Assembly: GCF_016598485.1 (NCBI RefSeq)
Contig: NZ_JAEMUW010000007.1
Location: 124,001 to 188,000 of the forward strand
Direction of reading: 5' to 3'
From: Micromonospora coerulea
Lineage (GTDB): Bacteria > Actinomycetota > Actinomycetes > Mycobacteriales > Micromonosporaceae
DNA length: 64,000 nucleotides
In this document: positions 55,622 to 64,000 of the stretch, in pieces
Layout of the letters: each line of letters begins with the position of its first letter
Numbering within the stretch: position 1 is the stretch's first letter
The notes under the pieces: generated by a model
The model's input: only the letters and a program-made list of their open reading frames with translations
Told to the model about the DNA's origin: nothing
Databases searched by the model: none
Program-made: the position numbers and the translations under genes

Positions 55622-55927
55622 ATGAGGCGGTTGTTCTGGCTGGGCATCGGGCTGGCCGTGGGCGTGGTGGTGGTGCGTAAGGCAACCCGCGCCGCGCAGG
55701 CGTACACGCCGGCCGGCATCGCCAGCGGCCTGTCCGAATCCGCTGGCGGCCTCGTCGAGTCGCTGCGTAGCTTCGTGGAGGACGTCCGGATCGGGATGGC
55801 CGAGCGCGAGCAGGAGATCCACGAGGCGTTCGCCCGGGGCGAGACGTTCGACGATCAGTTCGCCGAGCTGCGGGAGGACCCGCGCGTCGGCGACCGAGAG
55901 ATTTTCCCGGAGGAGCACCAGCGATGA
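55622..55927 (+). CDS. DUF6167 family protein
   Basis: A 101-residue protein. One membrane helix ([21 protein letters not shown]) is followed by an amphipathic, acidic part ([29 protein letters not shown]). It lies 30 bases after the DUF948 gene and overlaps alaS by ATGA, the usual actinobacterial order. No function is known; coupling suggests co-expression with the synthetase. Confidence 0.85.
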   Translation: MRRLFWLGIGLAVGVVVVRKATRAAQAYTPAGIASGLSESAGGLVESLRSFVEDVRIGMAEREQEIHEAFARGETFDDQFAELREDPRVGDREIFPEEHQR

Positions 55928-58602
55928 AGACGGCGGAGATCAAGCGGCGGTACCTCGCGCACTTCCAGGCGAACGGCCATGCCGTGGTGCCGTCCGCTCC
56001 GCTGCCCGCCATCAGCGACCCGAACCTGCTGTTCGTCAACGCCGGCATGGTGCAGTTCGTCCCCTACTTCCTGGGCCAGCAGACCCCGCCGTACAGCCGC
56101 GCGGTCAGCGTCCAGAAGTGCATCCGTACGCCGGACATCGACGAGGTCGGCAAGACCAGCCGGCACGGCACGTTCTTCCAGATGAACGGCAACTTCTCCT
56201 TCGGCGACTACTTCAAGGACGGCGCCATTCCGCTGGCCTGGGACCTGGTCACCAAGCCGGTCGAGGCGGGCGGCTTCGGGCTGGACCCGGAGCGGATCTG
56301 GCCGACCGTCTACTTCGACGACGACGAGGCGTTCCAGCTCTGGCGGTCGGTGGGCGTCCCCGCCGAGCGGATCGTCCGCCGGGGCAAGGCGGACAACTTC
56401 TGGTCGATGGGCATTCCCGGCCCGGCCGGCCCGTGCTCCGAGCTGTTCTACGACCGCGGCCCCGAGTACGGCCGCGCGGGCGGCCCGGCGGTCGACGAGG
56501 ACCGCTACATGGAGTTCTGGAACCTCGTCTTCATGCAGTACGACATCGCCGACGTCCGGGGCAAGGAGGAGTTCCGGATCGTCGGTGACCTGCCGGCGAA
56601 GAACATCGACACCGGCATGGGCCTGGAGCGGATGGCCTCCATCCTCCAGGGCGTCGACAACCTCTACGAGATCGACGAGGTCCGGCCGATCCTGGACCGG
56701 GCCGCGGAGCTGACCGGCAAGCGGTACGGCGCGCACTCCGGCCACGTGGCCAGCGAGTCGCACCCGGACGACGTCCGGCTGCGGGTCATCGCCGACCACG
56801 TGCGCACCGCGCTGATGCTGATCGGTGACGGGGTGACCCCGTCGAACGAGGGCCGTGGCTACGTGCTGCGCCGGATCATGCGCCGGGCGATCCGCGCGGT
56901 CCGCCTGCTCGGCTACCAGGACCGGGCGCTGCCCGAGCTGCTGCCGGTGGCCCGGGACTGCATGACCCCGTCGTACCCGGAGCTGTCCGCGGAGTTCGGC
57001 CGGATCTCCCAGTACGCGTACGCGGAGGAGGAGGCGTTCCTCGCCACGCTGCGGGCGGGCACCACGATCCTGGACACCGCGATCGCGGAGACCAAGTCGG
57101 CGGGCCAGCCGGCGATCTCCGGGGACAAGGCGTTCCAGCTGCACGACACGTACGGCTTCCCGATCGACCTCACCCTGGAGATCGCGGCCGAGCAGGGGCT
57201 TCAGGTCGACGCCGAGGGCTTCCGTCGGCTGATGGCCGACCAGCGGAGCCGGGCGAAGGCGGACGCGCGGGCGCGCAAGACCGGCCACACCGATGTGTCG
57301 GCGTACCGGTCGGTGCTCGACGGGGGCGGTCCGGTGGAGTTCACCGGGTACACCGAGCTCAACCGGGAGTCCCGGGTCCGGGCGCTGCTCAGCGGCGGCG
57401 CGACCATCGGCGCGGCGGTCGAGGGCGACACGATCGAGCTGGTGCTGGACACCACCCCGTTCTACGCGGAGGGCGGCGGTCAGCAGCCCGACCAGGGTCT
57501 GATCACGGTCGGCGGCGGCCAGCTCGAGGTCTTCGACGTGCAGCAGCCGGTGCCCGGCCTCATCGTGCACCGGGCCAAGGTGATCCGGGGTGAGGTGCGC
57601 GCCGGGGAGACCGGGTACGCCGAGATCGACGTCTCCCGGCGGCGGGCGATCTCCCGTTCGCACACCGCCACCCACCTGGTGCACCAGACCATGCGGAACT
57701 TCCTCGGCGAGTCGGCGACCCAGGCGGGTTCGCTGAACGCGCCGGGCCGGCTGCGGTTCGACTTCAACACCCCGACCGGGGTGTCGCCGAGCGTGCTGCA
57801 CGACGTGGAGCAGCAGGTCAACGAGGTGCTGCTGGCGGACCTGGAGGTGCACGCCTTCATCACCTCCCAGGAGGAGGCCCGCCGGATCGGCGCGATGGCG
57901 CTGTTCGGCGAGAAGTACGGCGAGCGGGTCCGGGTCGTCGAGGTCGGCGACTACGCCCGGGAGTTGTGCGGCGGCACGCACGTGGCCCGGTCGGCGCAGC
58001 TCGGCCTGGTGAAGATCCTCTCCGAGGCGTCCGTCGGTTCCGGGGTGCGCCGGATCGAGGCCCTGGTGGGTATGGACGCCTTCGGCTTCCTGGCCCGCGA
58101 GCACCTGCTGGTGTCCCGGTTGGCCGAGCTGTTCCGGGTGCCCGGCGACCAGGTCGCCGACCGGGTGGAGCAGACCGTCACCCAGCTCCGGGACGCGGAG
58201 AAGGAGCTGGAGAAGCTGCGCGGGCAGCTCGTCCTCGGCGGGGCGGCGGCGCTCGCCGCGCAGGCGAAGGACGTGCGCGGGGTGGCGTACGTCGGCACCG
58301 AGGCGCCGGAGGGCGCGGCCGGCAACGACGTGCGGACCCTGGCCCAGGAGATCCGGGGTCGGATCGACCCGGCCCGGCCGGCCGTGGTCGCGGTGGCGGC
58401 CCGGGCAGGAGGCAAGTCGTCCCTGGTGGTGGCGGTGAACCCGGCCGCCCGGGGGCGGGGCCTGTCCGCCAAGGACCTGGTCAAGGCGGCCTTCTCCGGT
58501 CGGGGTGGCGGCAGTGACGACGTCGCCCAGGGCGGTGGCCTGCCCGCGGCGGAGGCGCCGAATCTGCTGGCCACGGTGGAGAAGGCGATCGCTGAAGCGT
58601 GA
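55924..58602 (+). CDS. alaS: Alanyl-tRNA synthetase
   Basis: An 892-residue class II synthetase. The catalytic domain begins [62 protein letters not shown] is the motif 2 region. The editing domain has [14 protein letters not shown] (HxxxH) and the downstream CGGTHVA zinc ligands, which clear mischarged Ser and Gly. A C-terminal C-Ala domain with [11 protein letters not shown] and [15 protein letters not shown] ends the protein. It overlaps the DUF6167 gene and is followed by a strong hairpin. Confidence 0.97.
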   Translation: MKTAEIKRRYLAHFQANGHAVVPSAPLPAISDPNLLFVNAGMVQFVPYFLGQQTPPYSRAVSVQKCIRTPDIDEVGKTSRHGTFFQMNGNFSFGDYFKDGAIPLAWDLVTKPVEAGGFGLDPERIWPTVYFDDDEAFQLWRSVGVPAERIVRRGKADNFWSMGIPGPAGPCSELFYDRGPEYGRAGGPAVDEDRYMEFWNLVFMQYDIADVRGKEEFRIVGDLPAKNIDTGMGLERMASILQGVDNLYEIDEVRPILDRAAELTGKRYGAHSGHVASESHPDDVRLRVIADHVRTALMLIGDGVTPSNEGRGYVLRRIMRRAIRAVRLLGYQDRALPELLPVARDCMTPSYPELSAEFGRISQYAYAEEEAFLATLRAGTTILDTAIAETKSAGQPAISGDKAFQLHDTYGFPIDLTLEIAAEQGLQVDAEGFRRLMADQRSRAKADARARKTGHTDVSAYRSVLDGGGPVEFTGYTELNRESRVRALLSGGATIGAAVEGDTIELVLDTTPFYAEGGGQQPDQGLITVGGGQLEVFDVQQPVPGLIVHRAKVIRGEVRAGETGYAEIDVSRRRAISRSHTATHLVHQTMRNFLGESATQAGSLNAPGRLRFDFNTPTGVSPSVLHDVEQQVNEVLLADLEVHAFITSQEEARRIGAMALFGEKYGERVRVVEVGDYARELCGGTHVARSAQLGLVKILSEASVGSGVRRIEALVGMDAFGFLAREHLLVSRLAELFRVPGDQVADRVEQTVTQLRDAEKELEKLRGQLVLGGAAALAAQAKDVRGVAYVGTEAPEGAAGNDVRTLAQEIRGRIDPARPAVVAVAARAGGKSSLVVAVNPAARGRGLSAKDLVKAAFSGRGGGSDDVAQGGGLPAAEAPNLLATVEKAIAEA

Positions 58603-58617
58603 TGGCGCACCGACTGC

Positions 58618-58650
58618 GGCCAGGGCGGACCATCTCGGTCCGCCCTGGCC
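58618..58650 (+). terminator. Hairpin between alaS and ruvX
   Basis: GGCCAGGGCGGACC and GGTCCGCCCTGGCC form a perfect 14-bp stem around ATCTC. No U-tract follows, so it may attenuate rather than fully terminate. Confidence 0.7.
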
Positions 58651-58671
58651 CGTACCGTGGGGTGCCCGATA

Positions 58672-59133
58672 ATGGCTGAGCTGTCCCGCGGGGTCCGGTT
58701 GGGCGTGGACGTCGGACAGGTCCGGGTCGGGGTCTCCCGCTCGGACCCGCACGGCGTTCTGGCCACCCCGCTGGTCACCCTCGCCCGGGACCTGACGGCC
58801 GCCGACGACGCGGTGCCCGCCGACATGGCCGCGCTGGTCGACCTCATCGCGGAGCACGAGGCCGTGGAGGTGGTCGTCGGCCTTCCGATCAATCTTGCCG
58901 GCAAACGCGGCCCCGCGGCGACGAACGTGTCGGCGTACGCTGCCCGTCTGGCCGATGTAATAGCGCCGGTTCCGGTGACGCTGACGGACGAGAGGATGTC
59001 GACCGTCGTGGCTAGTCGTAGGCTGGCCGAACGTGGCGTCCGGGGAAAGCGCCAACGGGCGGTGGTCGACCAGGCCGCCGCGGTGGAGATTCTGCAGAGC
59101 TGGCTGGACGCGCAGCGGAGGCGGACGCAATGA
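58672..59133 (+). CDS. ruvX: Holliday junction resolvase RuvX / YqgF pre-16S rRNA nuclease
   Basis: A 153-residue RNase H-fold nuclease. VRLGVDVGQVRVGVSRSDPHG carries the first catalytic aspartate, VEVVVGLPINLAGKRGPAA the second conserved block, LTDERMSTVVASRRLAERGVRGKRQRAVVDQAAAVEILQSWLD the DERxST and VDQAAA motifs. YqgF in E. coli matures 16S rRNA 5' ends. ATG 58672 fits the domain start. It overlaps mltG by ATGA. Confidence 0.93.
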   Translation: MAELSRGVRLGVDVGQVRVGVSRSDPHGVLATPLVTLARDLTAADDAVPADMAALVDLIAEHEAVEVVVGLPINLAGKRGPAATNVSAYAARLADVIAPVPVTLTDERMSTVVASRRLAERGVRGKRQRAVVDQAAAVEILQSWLDAQRRRTQ

Positions 59134-60347
59134 TCGACGATCTGGATCTGGTGTTCGACGAGTCGGAGAGGGGGGAGAAGGGCCGGCACCGGCGCGGTGC
59201 CGTGGCCAAGCGCAACGGCAAGTCGGGCGGCCGGGGCAAGACGATCTTCGCCCTGCTGATGGCCCTGGTGCTGCTCGGCGGCATCGGCGGCGGTGCGTAC
59301 GTCGGCTTCGATCGGATCCGCAACCACTTCGTCACTCCCGACTACGACGGCCCCGGTTCGGGCGAGGCGATGATCGAGGTGAAGAACGGCGACACCCTCA
59401 CCGACATCGGCAACTCCCTCTACGACGCCGGCGTGGTGAAGAGCACCAAGGCCTTCATCGAGGCCGCGGAGGCCAACTCCCGCAGCAAGAACATCCAGGT
59501 CGGCCGGTACAAGGTCCGCAAGCAGATGAAGGCGGCCGACGCGGTCACCCTGCTGCTCGACCCGAAGAGCCGGATCGTCAACGGGGTGACCATCCCCGAG
59601 GGCACGATCAGCCTGGCGATCTACGACATTCTCTCCAAGCAGACCAAGATCCCGGTGGCCGACTTCAAGGCCGCCGCGAAGGACCCGGTCAAGCTGGGCG
59701 TGCCGGCCTACTGGTTCAACCGCGGTGACGGCAAGAAGGGCCCGAAGAGCATCGAGGGCTTCCTCTTCCCGGCGACCTACGAGATCCCGCCGAAGGCGAC
59801 CGCCACGCAGATCCTGTCGATGATGGTGGAGCAGTTCCTCACCGTCACCGAGAAGCTCGACTTCGTGCAGAAGGCGCAGCAGGAGCGGAAGGTCTCCCCG
59901 TACGAGGTGCTGATCACCGCCTCCATCGCGCAGGCCGAGTCGGTCAATCACGTGGACTTCCCGAAGGTGTCCCGGGTCATCTACAACCGGGTCTACACCG
60001 ACAAGTACCACTGCAAGTGCCTGGAGATCGACAGCGCGATCAACTACTGGAAGCGCCTGCAGGGCAAGGCCCCGAAGGACTCCGACGTCCTCACGCAGGC
60101 CGAGCTCAACGACCCGAAGAACCCGTACCGCACGCACGGTGCCGACGGGCTGACCATCACCCCGATCAGCAACCCCGGTGAGGACGCCCTCAAGGGCGCG
60201 CTGGAGCCGCCGCCGGGCGACTGGGTCTACTTCATGACCGTGGACCAGAAGGGCACGATGGGCTACGGCTCCAACGACGCCGACTTCCGGAAGCTGCAGA
60301 AGCAGATGTGCGACAACGGCATCCTGAGCGGGACGAACTGCGGGTGA
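59130..60347 (+). CDS. mltG: Endolytic transglycosylase MltG (YceG family)
   Basis: A 405-residue membrane enzyme that cuts nascent peptidoglycan and limits glycan length. The N-terminus is cytoplasmic and basic (KGRHRRGAVAKRNGKSGGRGK), followed by one helix (TIFALLMALVLLGGIGGGAYVGF). A LysM-like subdomain (IEVKNGDTLTDIGNSLYDAGVV) precedes the YceG domain with EGFLFPATYEIPP, ITASIAQAESVNHVDFPKVSRVIYNRV, containing the catalytic-type glutamate, and NPYRTHGADGLTITPISNPGEDALKGALEP. It lies between ruvX and aroE as in other actinobacteria. Confidence 0.95.
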   Translation: MIDDLDLVFDESERGEKGRHRRGAVAKRNGKSGGRGKTIFALLMALVLLGGIGGGAYVGFDRIRNHFVTPDYDGPGSGEAMIEVKNGDTLTDIGNSLYDAGVVKSTKAFIEAAEANSRSKNIQVGRYKVRKQMKAADAVTLLLDPKSRIVNGVTIPEGTISLAIYDILSKQTKIPVADFKAAAKDPVKLGVPAYWFNRGDGKKGPKSIEGFLFPATYEIPPKATATQILSMMVEQFLTVTEKLDFVQKAQQERKVSPYEVLITASIAQAESVNHVDFPKVSRVIYNRVYTDKYHCKCLEIDSAINYWKRLQGKAPKDSDVLTQAELNDPKNPYRTHGADGLTITPISNPGEDALKGALEPPPGDWVYFMTVDQKGTMGYGSNDADFRKLQKQMCDNGILSGTNCG

Positions 60348-61153
60348 GGGTCGCCGTCGTCGGCAAGCCGATCGCGCACTCGCTCTCCCCGGTGATCCAT
60401 GAGGCGGGGTACGCGGCGGCCGGGTTGACCGGGTGGTCGTACACCCGGATCGAGTGCGGGGCCGAGGAGTTGCCCGGGTTGGTCGCCGGGCTCGGCCCGG
60501 AGTGGGCCGGGCTGTCGGTGACCATGCCGGGCAAGGAGGCGGCGCTCGCGCTGGCCGACCAGGTCTCGCCGGTCGCCGCCGCCGTCGGCGCCGCCAACAC
60601 GCTGGTACGCCGCCCCGACGGCACCTGGTACGCCGACAACACCGACGTCACCGGCATCGTCGACGTGCTGACCGCCGCCGGGGTGGCCACCGGTGCGGAG
60701 GTCACCGTGCTGGGCGCGGGCGGCACTGCCCGCGCGGCCATCGCGGCCGCGGCCCGGCTCGGCGCGGCCCAGGTGACCGTGGTGGCCCGTCGTCCGGAGG
60801 CCGTGCACGAGCTGCGCCCGGTGGCCCGCGCGGTGGGCGTGCCGCTGACCGGCGCGGACTGGGACGGGGCGCCGAGTCACGCCCGGGCCGACGTGGTGAT
60901 CTCCACCGTGCCGAAGGGCGTCGCCGACCCGCTCGCCGAGAACTTCGACTGGCGCCCCGGGACGGTCTTCTTCGACGCCCTCTACGACCCCTGGCCCACC
61001 CCGCTGGCCGCCGCCGCGCTGGCCGCCGGCTGCCGGGTGGTCTCCGGGCTGGACCTGCTGCTGGCCCAGGCGGTCGGCCAGTTCGCACGGTTCACCGGCG
61101 TCGCCGCGCCGGTCGACGCGATGCGCGCCGCGCTCACGGCGGCGCGCGCCTGA
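60344..61153 (+). CDS. aroE: Shikimate dehydrogenase
   Basis: A 269-residue enzyme that reduces 3-dehydroshikimate with [32 protein letters not shown] has the SLSP substrate motif, [13 protein letters not shown] the catalytic lysine, [12 protein letters not shown] and DNTDVTGIV the substrate contacts, and [20 protein letters not shown] the cofactor turn. GTG 60344 overlaps the mltG stop (GTGA). It heads the aro genes, with aroC and aroK following, which supply chorismate for aromatic amino acids. Confidence 0.95.
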   Translation: MRVAVVGKPIAHSLSPVIHEAGYAAAGLTGWSYTRIECGAEELPGLVAGLGPEWAGLSVTMPGKEAALALADQVSPVAAAVGAANTLVRRPDGTWYADNTDVTGIVDVLTAAGVATGAEVTVLGAGGTARAAIAAAARLGAAQVTVVARRPEAVHELRPVARAVGVPLTGADWDGAPSHARADVVISTVPKGVADPLAENFDWRPGTVFFDALYDPWPTPLAAAALAAGCRVVSGLDLLLAQAVGQFARFTGVAAPVDAMRAALTAARA

Positions 61154-61310
61154 GCCGGCCCCGCCCGACCGGACCGGTCCGGACCGCGCCGCGGGTCGGC
61201 CGGGCCTCACCAACGACGCCCACGGCCGTCCGCCGGACGGGCGCGTCCGCAGGGCGGGACGCGGCGGACACCGCGTCGGCGCGGCCACCGGGCGTGACAG
61301 ACTGACCGCT

Positions 61311-62489
61311 GTGTTGCGCTGGCTGACTGCAGGTGAATCGCACGGACCCGCCCTCGTCGCGATGCTCGAAGGGGTGCCCGCCGGGATCGAGGTGACCACC
61401 CGGGAGATCTCCGACGAGCTCGCCCGGCGGCGGCTCGGCTACGGCCGGGGCGCCCGGATGTCGTTCGAGCGGGACGAGGTCGAGATCATCGGCGGGCTCC
61501 GGCACGGGGTCACCCTCGGCAGCCCGGTGGCGATCCGGGTGGGCAACTCGGAGTGGCCGAAGTGGCGCACCGTGATGGCCGCCGACCCGGTCGACCCGGA
61601 GGAACTGGCCGCGCAGGCCCGCAACGCGCCGCTCACCCGGCCCCGCCCCGGGCACGCCGACCTGGCCGGCATGCAGAAGTACGGCCACACCGACGCCCGG
61701 CCCATCCTGGAGCGGGCCAGCGCCCGGGAGACCGCCGCCCGGGTCGCCGTCGGCACCGTCGCCAAGGCCCTGGTGAAGCAGGCGCTCGGCATCGAGATCG
61801 TCTCCCACGTGGTGGAGCTGGGCCCGGTCGCCGCCAAGCCGGGGCTGCGTCCCGCCCCCGCCGACGCCGAGCGGATCGACGCCGACCCGCTGCGCTGCCT
61901 CGACGCGGAGGCGAGCGCCCGGATGGTCGCCGAGGTCGACGCCGCGAAGAAGGCCGCCGACACCCTCGGCGGCGTGGTCGAGGTGCTGGCGTACGGGGTG
62001 CCGCCGGGCCTGGGCAGCCACGTGCAGTGGGACCGCAAGCTCGACGCCCGGCTGGCCACCGCGCTGATGTCCATTCAGGCGATCAAGGGCGTGGAGATCG
62101 GCGACGGCTGGCAGCAGGCCCGCTCGCGAGGCTCCGAGGCGCACGACGAGATCATCCCCACCGCCACCGGGGTGCGCCGGGTCACCGACCGGGCCGGCGG
62201 CCTGGAGGGCGGCATCACCACCGGCGAACCGCTGCGGGTGAAGGCGGCGATGAAGCCGATCTCCTCGCTGAACCGGGCGTTGTCCACCGTCGACGTCACC
62301 ACCGGCGAGCCGGCCACCGCGATCAACCAGCGCTCCGACGTCTGCGCGGTACCCGCCGCGGCGGTGGTCGCCGAGGCGATGGTGGCCCTGGTGCTGGCCG
62401 AGGCCGCGGTGGAGAAGTTCGGCGGCGACTCGGTCGCCGAGATGCGCCGCAACCTGACCGGCTACCTGGACGCCCTGGTGATCCGCTGA
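61311..62489 (+). CDS. aroC: Chorismate synthase
   Basis: A 392-residue FMN-dependent enzyme converting EPSP to chorismate. [25 protein letters not shown] is the N-terminal signature, [32 protein letters not shown] follows, and [37 protein letters not shown] is family signature two. The C-terminal part has [22 protein letters not shown] and [20 protein letters not shown] 61311 is the start. It follows a 157-base gap containing the 14-bp palindrome CCGGACCGGTCCGG at 61169-61182, and overlaps aroK by one base. Confidence 0.97.
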   Translation: MLRWLTAGESHGPALVAMLEGVPAGIEVTTREISDELARRRLGYGRGARMSFERDEVEIIGGLRHGVTLGSPVAIRVGNSEWPKWRTVMAADPVDPEELAAQARNAPLTRPRPGHADLAGMQKYGHTDARPILERASARETAARVAVGTVAKALVKQALGIEIVSHVVELGPVAAKPGLRPAPADAERIDADPLRCLDAEASARMVAEVDAAKKAADTLGGVVEVLAYGVPPGLGSHVQWDRKLDARLATALMSIQAIKGVEIGDGWQQARSRGSEAHDEIIPTATGVRRVTDRAGGLEGGITTGEPLRVKAAMKPISSLNRALSTVDVTTGEPATAINQRSDVCAVPAAAVVAEAMVALVLAEAAVEKFGGDSVAEMRRNLTGYLDALVIR

Positions 62490-62992
62490 TGGCCCCGGTG
62501 TGCGTGCTGGTCGGGGCGCCCGGCTCCGGCAAGACCACCATCGGGCAGGCGCTCGCCGCCACGCTGGGCGTCGAGTTCCGGGACACCGACGCCGACATCG
62601 AGCAGCTGGCCGGCAAGCCGATCTCGGAGATCTTCGTCGACGAGGGGGAGGCGCACTTCCGTACCCTCGAACGGGCGGCCGTGGCCGCGGCGCTGGCCGC
62701 GCACGGCGGGGTGCTCGCCCTCGGCGGCGGCGCGATCCTGGCCGAGGAGAACCGCGCCGCGCTGGTCGGGCACACCGTCGTGCACCTGTCGGTGGAGCTG
62801 CCCGACGCGGTGAAGCGGGTCGGGCTGGGCGCGGGCCGGCCGCTGCTGGCGCTCAACCCGCGGGCCACCCTCAAGCACCTGATGGAGCAGCGCCGCCCGC
62901 TCTACGCCGAGGTGGCCACCGCCACCGTGATCACCGACGGGCGGACCCCGCAGGAGATCGCCGCCGAGGTCGCTGGCCTGCTCAAGCCCTGA
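62489..62992 (+). CDS. aroK: Shikimate kinase
   Basis: A 167-residue P-loop kinase. Walker A is [26 protein letters not shown] gives the substrate-binding aspartates, [12 protein letters not shown] and LALGGGAIL the shikimate-binding arginine and GGG motif, and [12 protein letters not shown] the lid. It phosphorylates shikimate with ATP. It is coupled to aroC by a TGATG overlap, and its 3' end overlaps the convergent CtaG-type gene by 11 bases. Confidence 0.96.
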   Translation: MAPVCVLVGAPGSGKTTIGQALAATLGVEFRDTDADIEQLAGKPISEIFVDEGEAHFRTLERAAVAAALAAHGGVLALGGGAILAEENRAALVGHTVVHLSVELPDAVKRVGLGAGRPLLALNPRATLKHLMEQRRPLYAEVATATVITDGRTPQEIAAEVAGLLKP

Positions 62993-63755
62993 CGGCCGGC
63001 CGGGCCGGGAGCCGGTCGGGGCGCCAGGCGACCAGGAGGGCCAGGGCGAGCAGGATCTCGGCGAGGTCCCCGCCGTAGTACATGACGGTGGCCGCGGCGC
63101 GTAGCTCGTCGCCGGTCGCCGGGACGTCGACGAGCAGGCCGGCGTACAGGAGTTGGGCGATCGTGGCGTGGGCGGCCACGGCGACGCCGAGCACGAGCAG
63201 GCGCACCGGGACGCGGGGGCGGTGCGGACCCGGGTCCGGGCCGGCGATCGACCAGCTGAAGAGGTAGCCGGCGAGCACGAAGTGCAGGTCCACCAGCCCG
63301 TGCAGGGCGGGACTGTCCAGGCTGGCCCGGTAGAGCGGGGTCAGGTACAGCAGCCAGAGGCCGCCGGCGGTGAGCGCCAGGCCGGCGACCGGATGACCGG
63401 CCATCCGGGCCACCGGGTGGCGCAGCAGCCGGACCGCTGCCCGGCCGGTGCGCCGGTCCAGCGTGCGCAGCGCGAGGGTGCCCGGCGCGCCCAGCATCAG
63501 GGCCAGCGGCGCCAGCATGCCGAGCAGCAGGTGCTGCCACATGTGCCCAGGCAGGTCGTCGCCGGGCCAGGCCAGCCCGGCGGCGAGCAGCGCCGCGCCG
63601 AGACCGAAGCTCGCCGTCCGCCGGTGACTCCAGCCCGGCCGGCCCGGGTCGCGCTGGCGCAGGGCCGCGGCCAGATAGAGCCAGAACATCCCCAGCGGTA
63701 CGAGGGCGACGGGCGGGACGGCACCGGCGGCGTGCCCGGCGTGGGCGGTCAGCAC
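62982..63755 (-). CDS. Cytochrome c oxidase assembly protein, CtaG (caa3-type) family
   Basis: A membrane protein of about 257 residues with seven hydrophobic segments. [32 protein letters not shown] is the conserved region with the HxxQHxLL-type histidines, and [20 protein letters not shown] and [12 protein letters not shown] with [19 protein letters not shown] contain the rest of the family pattern. The family helps insert copper in heme-copper oxidases. GTG 63755 is taken as start since it overlaps the preceding gene's stop; the open frame upstream is out of register with any domain. Confidence 0.88.
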   Translation of the reverse strand: MLTAHAGHAAGAVPPVALVPLGMFWLYLAAALRQRDPGRPGWSHRRTASFGLGAALLAAGLAWPGDDLPGHMWQHLLLGMLAPLALMLGAPGTLALRTLDRRTGRAAVRLLRHPVARMAGHPVAGLALTAGGLWLLYLTPLYRASLDSPALHGLVDLHFVLAGYLFSWSIAGPDPGPHRPRVPVRLLVLGVAVAAHATIAQLLYAGLLVDVPATGDELRAAATVMYYGGDLAEILLALALLVAWRPDRLPARPAVRA

Positions 63756-64000
63756 CGCCGTTCGGCGGCGCAGACGTCGACCACCCCGGCGCGCCGCCGC
63801 ACCAGCCACCCGACCGCGACGAAGACCGCCCCGAGGGCGAGGAAGCCGAGGTCCCAGACCGTCTGGTACGGCCCGGGCCGGACGTGGTGGATGCCGAGCA
63901 CCTGGTGGTCGACGATCCCCTCGACCAGGTTGAACAGCCCCCAGCCGACCAGCGCCCAGCCCCAGAGCGCGGGAGAGCGCCACAGCCGGCCCCGGGACCG
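63749..64000 (-). CDS. DUF2243 domain-containing membrane protein (partial, N-terminus beyond right edge)
   Basis: The last 83 residues of a membrane protein, entering from the window edge and ending with TGA at 63749-63751. The sequence WGWALVGWGLFNLVEGIVDHQVLGIHHV, then GPYQTVWDLGFLALGAVFVAVGWLVRRR, contains the EGxxDHQxLxIHHV pattern of DUF2243, likely histidine metal ligands. Its stop overlaps the start of the CtaG-type gene by seven bases, so the two are coupled, and a shared role in oxidase or metal handling is plausible. Confidence 0.85.
   Translation of the reverse strand, partial: RSRGRLWRSPALWGWALVGWGLFNLVEGIVDHQVLGIHHVRPGPYQTVWDLGFLALGAVFVAVGWLVRRRAGVVDVCAAERRC

Noticed and set aside
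55855..59130. A 1091-codon minus-strand frame opposite alaS and ruvX
   Set aside because: Both genes on the plus strand are certain; no motif or ribosome site supports the antisense frame.
61169..61182. Palindrome CCGGACCGGTCCGG before aroC
   Set aside because: Built from short GGACC/CCGG repeats common in this GC-rich DNA; no second copy or regulator nearby.

Overview
The window is a stretch of a high-GC Gram-positive chromosome (roughly 70-75% G+C by eye, GTG starts common, GGAGG-type ribosome sites, very strong third-position G/C). Gene order and protein sequences point to an actinomycete, most likely Micromonosporaceae (Micromonospora-like). The order ruvC-ruvA-ruvB-yajC-secD-secF-apt-rel-PPIase-MBL-hisS ... 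aspS ... rarA ... DUF948-DUF6167-alaS-ruvX-mltG-aroE-aroC-aroK is the conserved actinobacterial core arrangement. No tRNA, rRNA or CRISPR array was seen. No stretch longer than about 300 bases lacks a gene.

Layout. 1-4.2 kb: an ECF sigma factor cut by the left edge, diverging from dnaE. 4.2-12.7 kb: accessory metabolism: a NIPSNAP-like protein, a class-V aminotransferase-fold enzyme, then a catabolic-looking cluster (acyl-CoA dehydrogenase, TetR, aldehyde dehydrogenase, Zn alcohol dehydrogenase) with matching palindromes at both of its promoters, and a GntR-TetR hybrid regulator diverging from an FAD monooxygenase. 12.9-17.6 kb: a complete five-gene branched-chain-amino-acid-type ABC importer. 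17.8-20.0 kb: a DHA2 drug exporter with its TetR. 20.2-23.5 kb: 3-hydroxybutyrate dehydrogenase with a GAF/PucR-type regulator, and a DUF1905 protein.

23.5-34.4 kb: the ruvCAB-yajC-secDF-apt-rel block for recombination, protein export, purine salvage and stringent response. Its striking feature is a TnpB-family (IS1341-type) gene sitting exactly between ruvC and ruvA. It shares a GTGA overlap with ruvC and an ATGA overlap with ruvA, and its RuvC-like catalytic residues and zinc-finger cysteines look intact. 34.4-38.5 kb: two tandem membrane-anchored cyclophilin-type proteins (the second lacks the catalytic arginine), a glyoxalase-II-like hydrolase and hisS.

38.6-44.0 kb is an accessory interval between hisS and aspS: an acyl-ACP desaturase under a 31-bp perfect palindrome, a thioesterase with a divergent HxlR regulator, secreted SGNH hydrolase and serine protease, a transporter remnant and a DUF998 membrane protein. 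44.1-51.7 kb: aspS, an RmlD-like reductase, an ArsR-type regulator plus MFS pair with a doubled operator, a GNAT enzyme, a small membrane protein and rarA. 51.7-55.0 kb: a very large, almost wholly disordered single-pass membrane protein translationally coupled to rarA. 55.1-64.0 kb: DUF948, DUF6167, alaS, ruvX, mltG, aroE, aroC, aroK, then on the other strand a CtaG-type oxidase-assembly protein and a DUF2243 membrane protein cut by the right edge.

A recurring theme is local regulation. At least five regulator genes lie next to clear palindromes, several of them duplicated, so operator predictions here are unusually strong for unaided reading.
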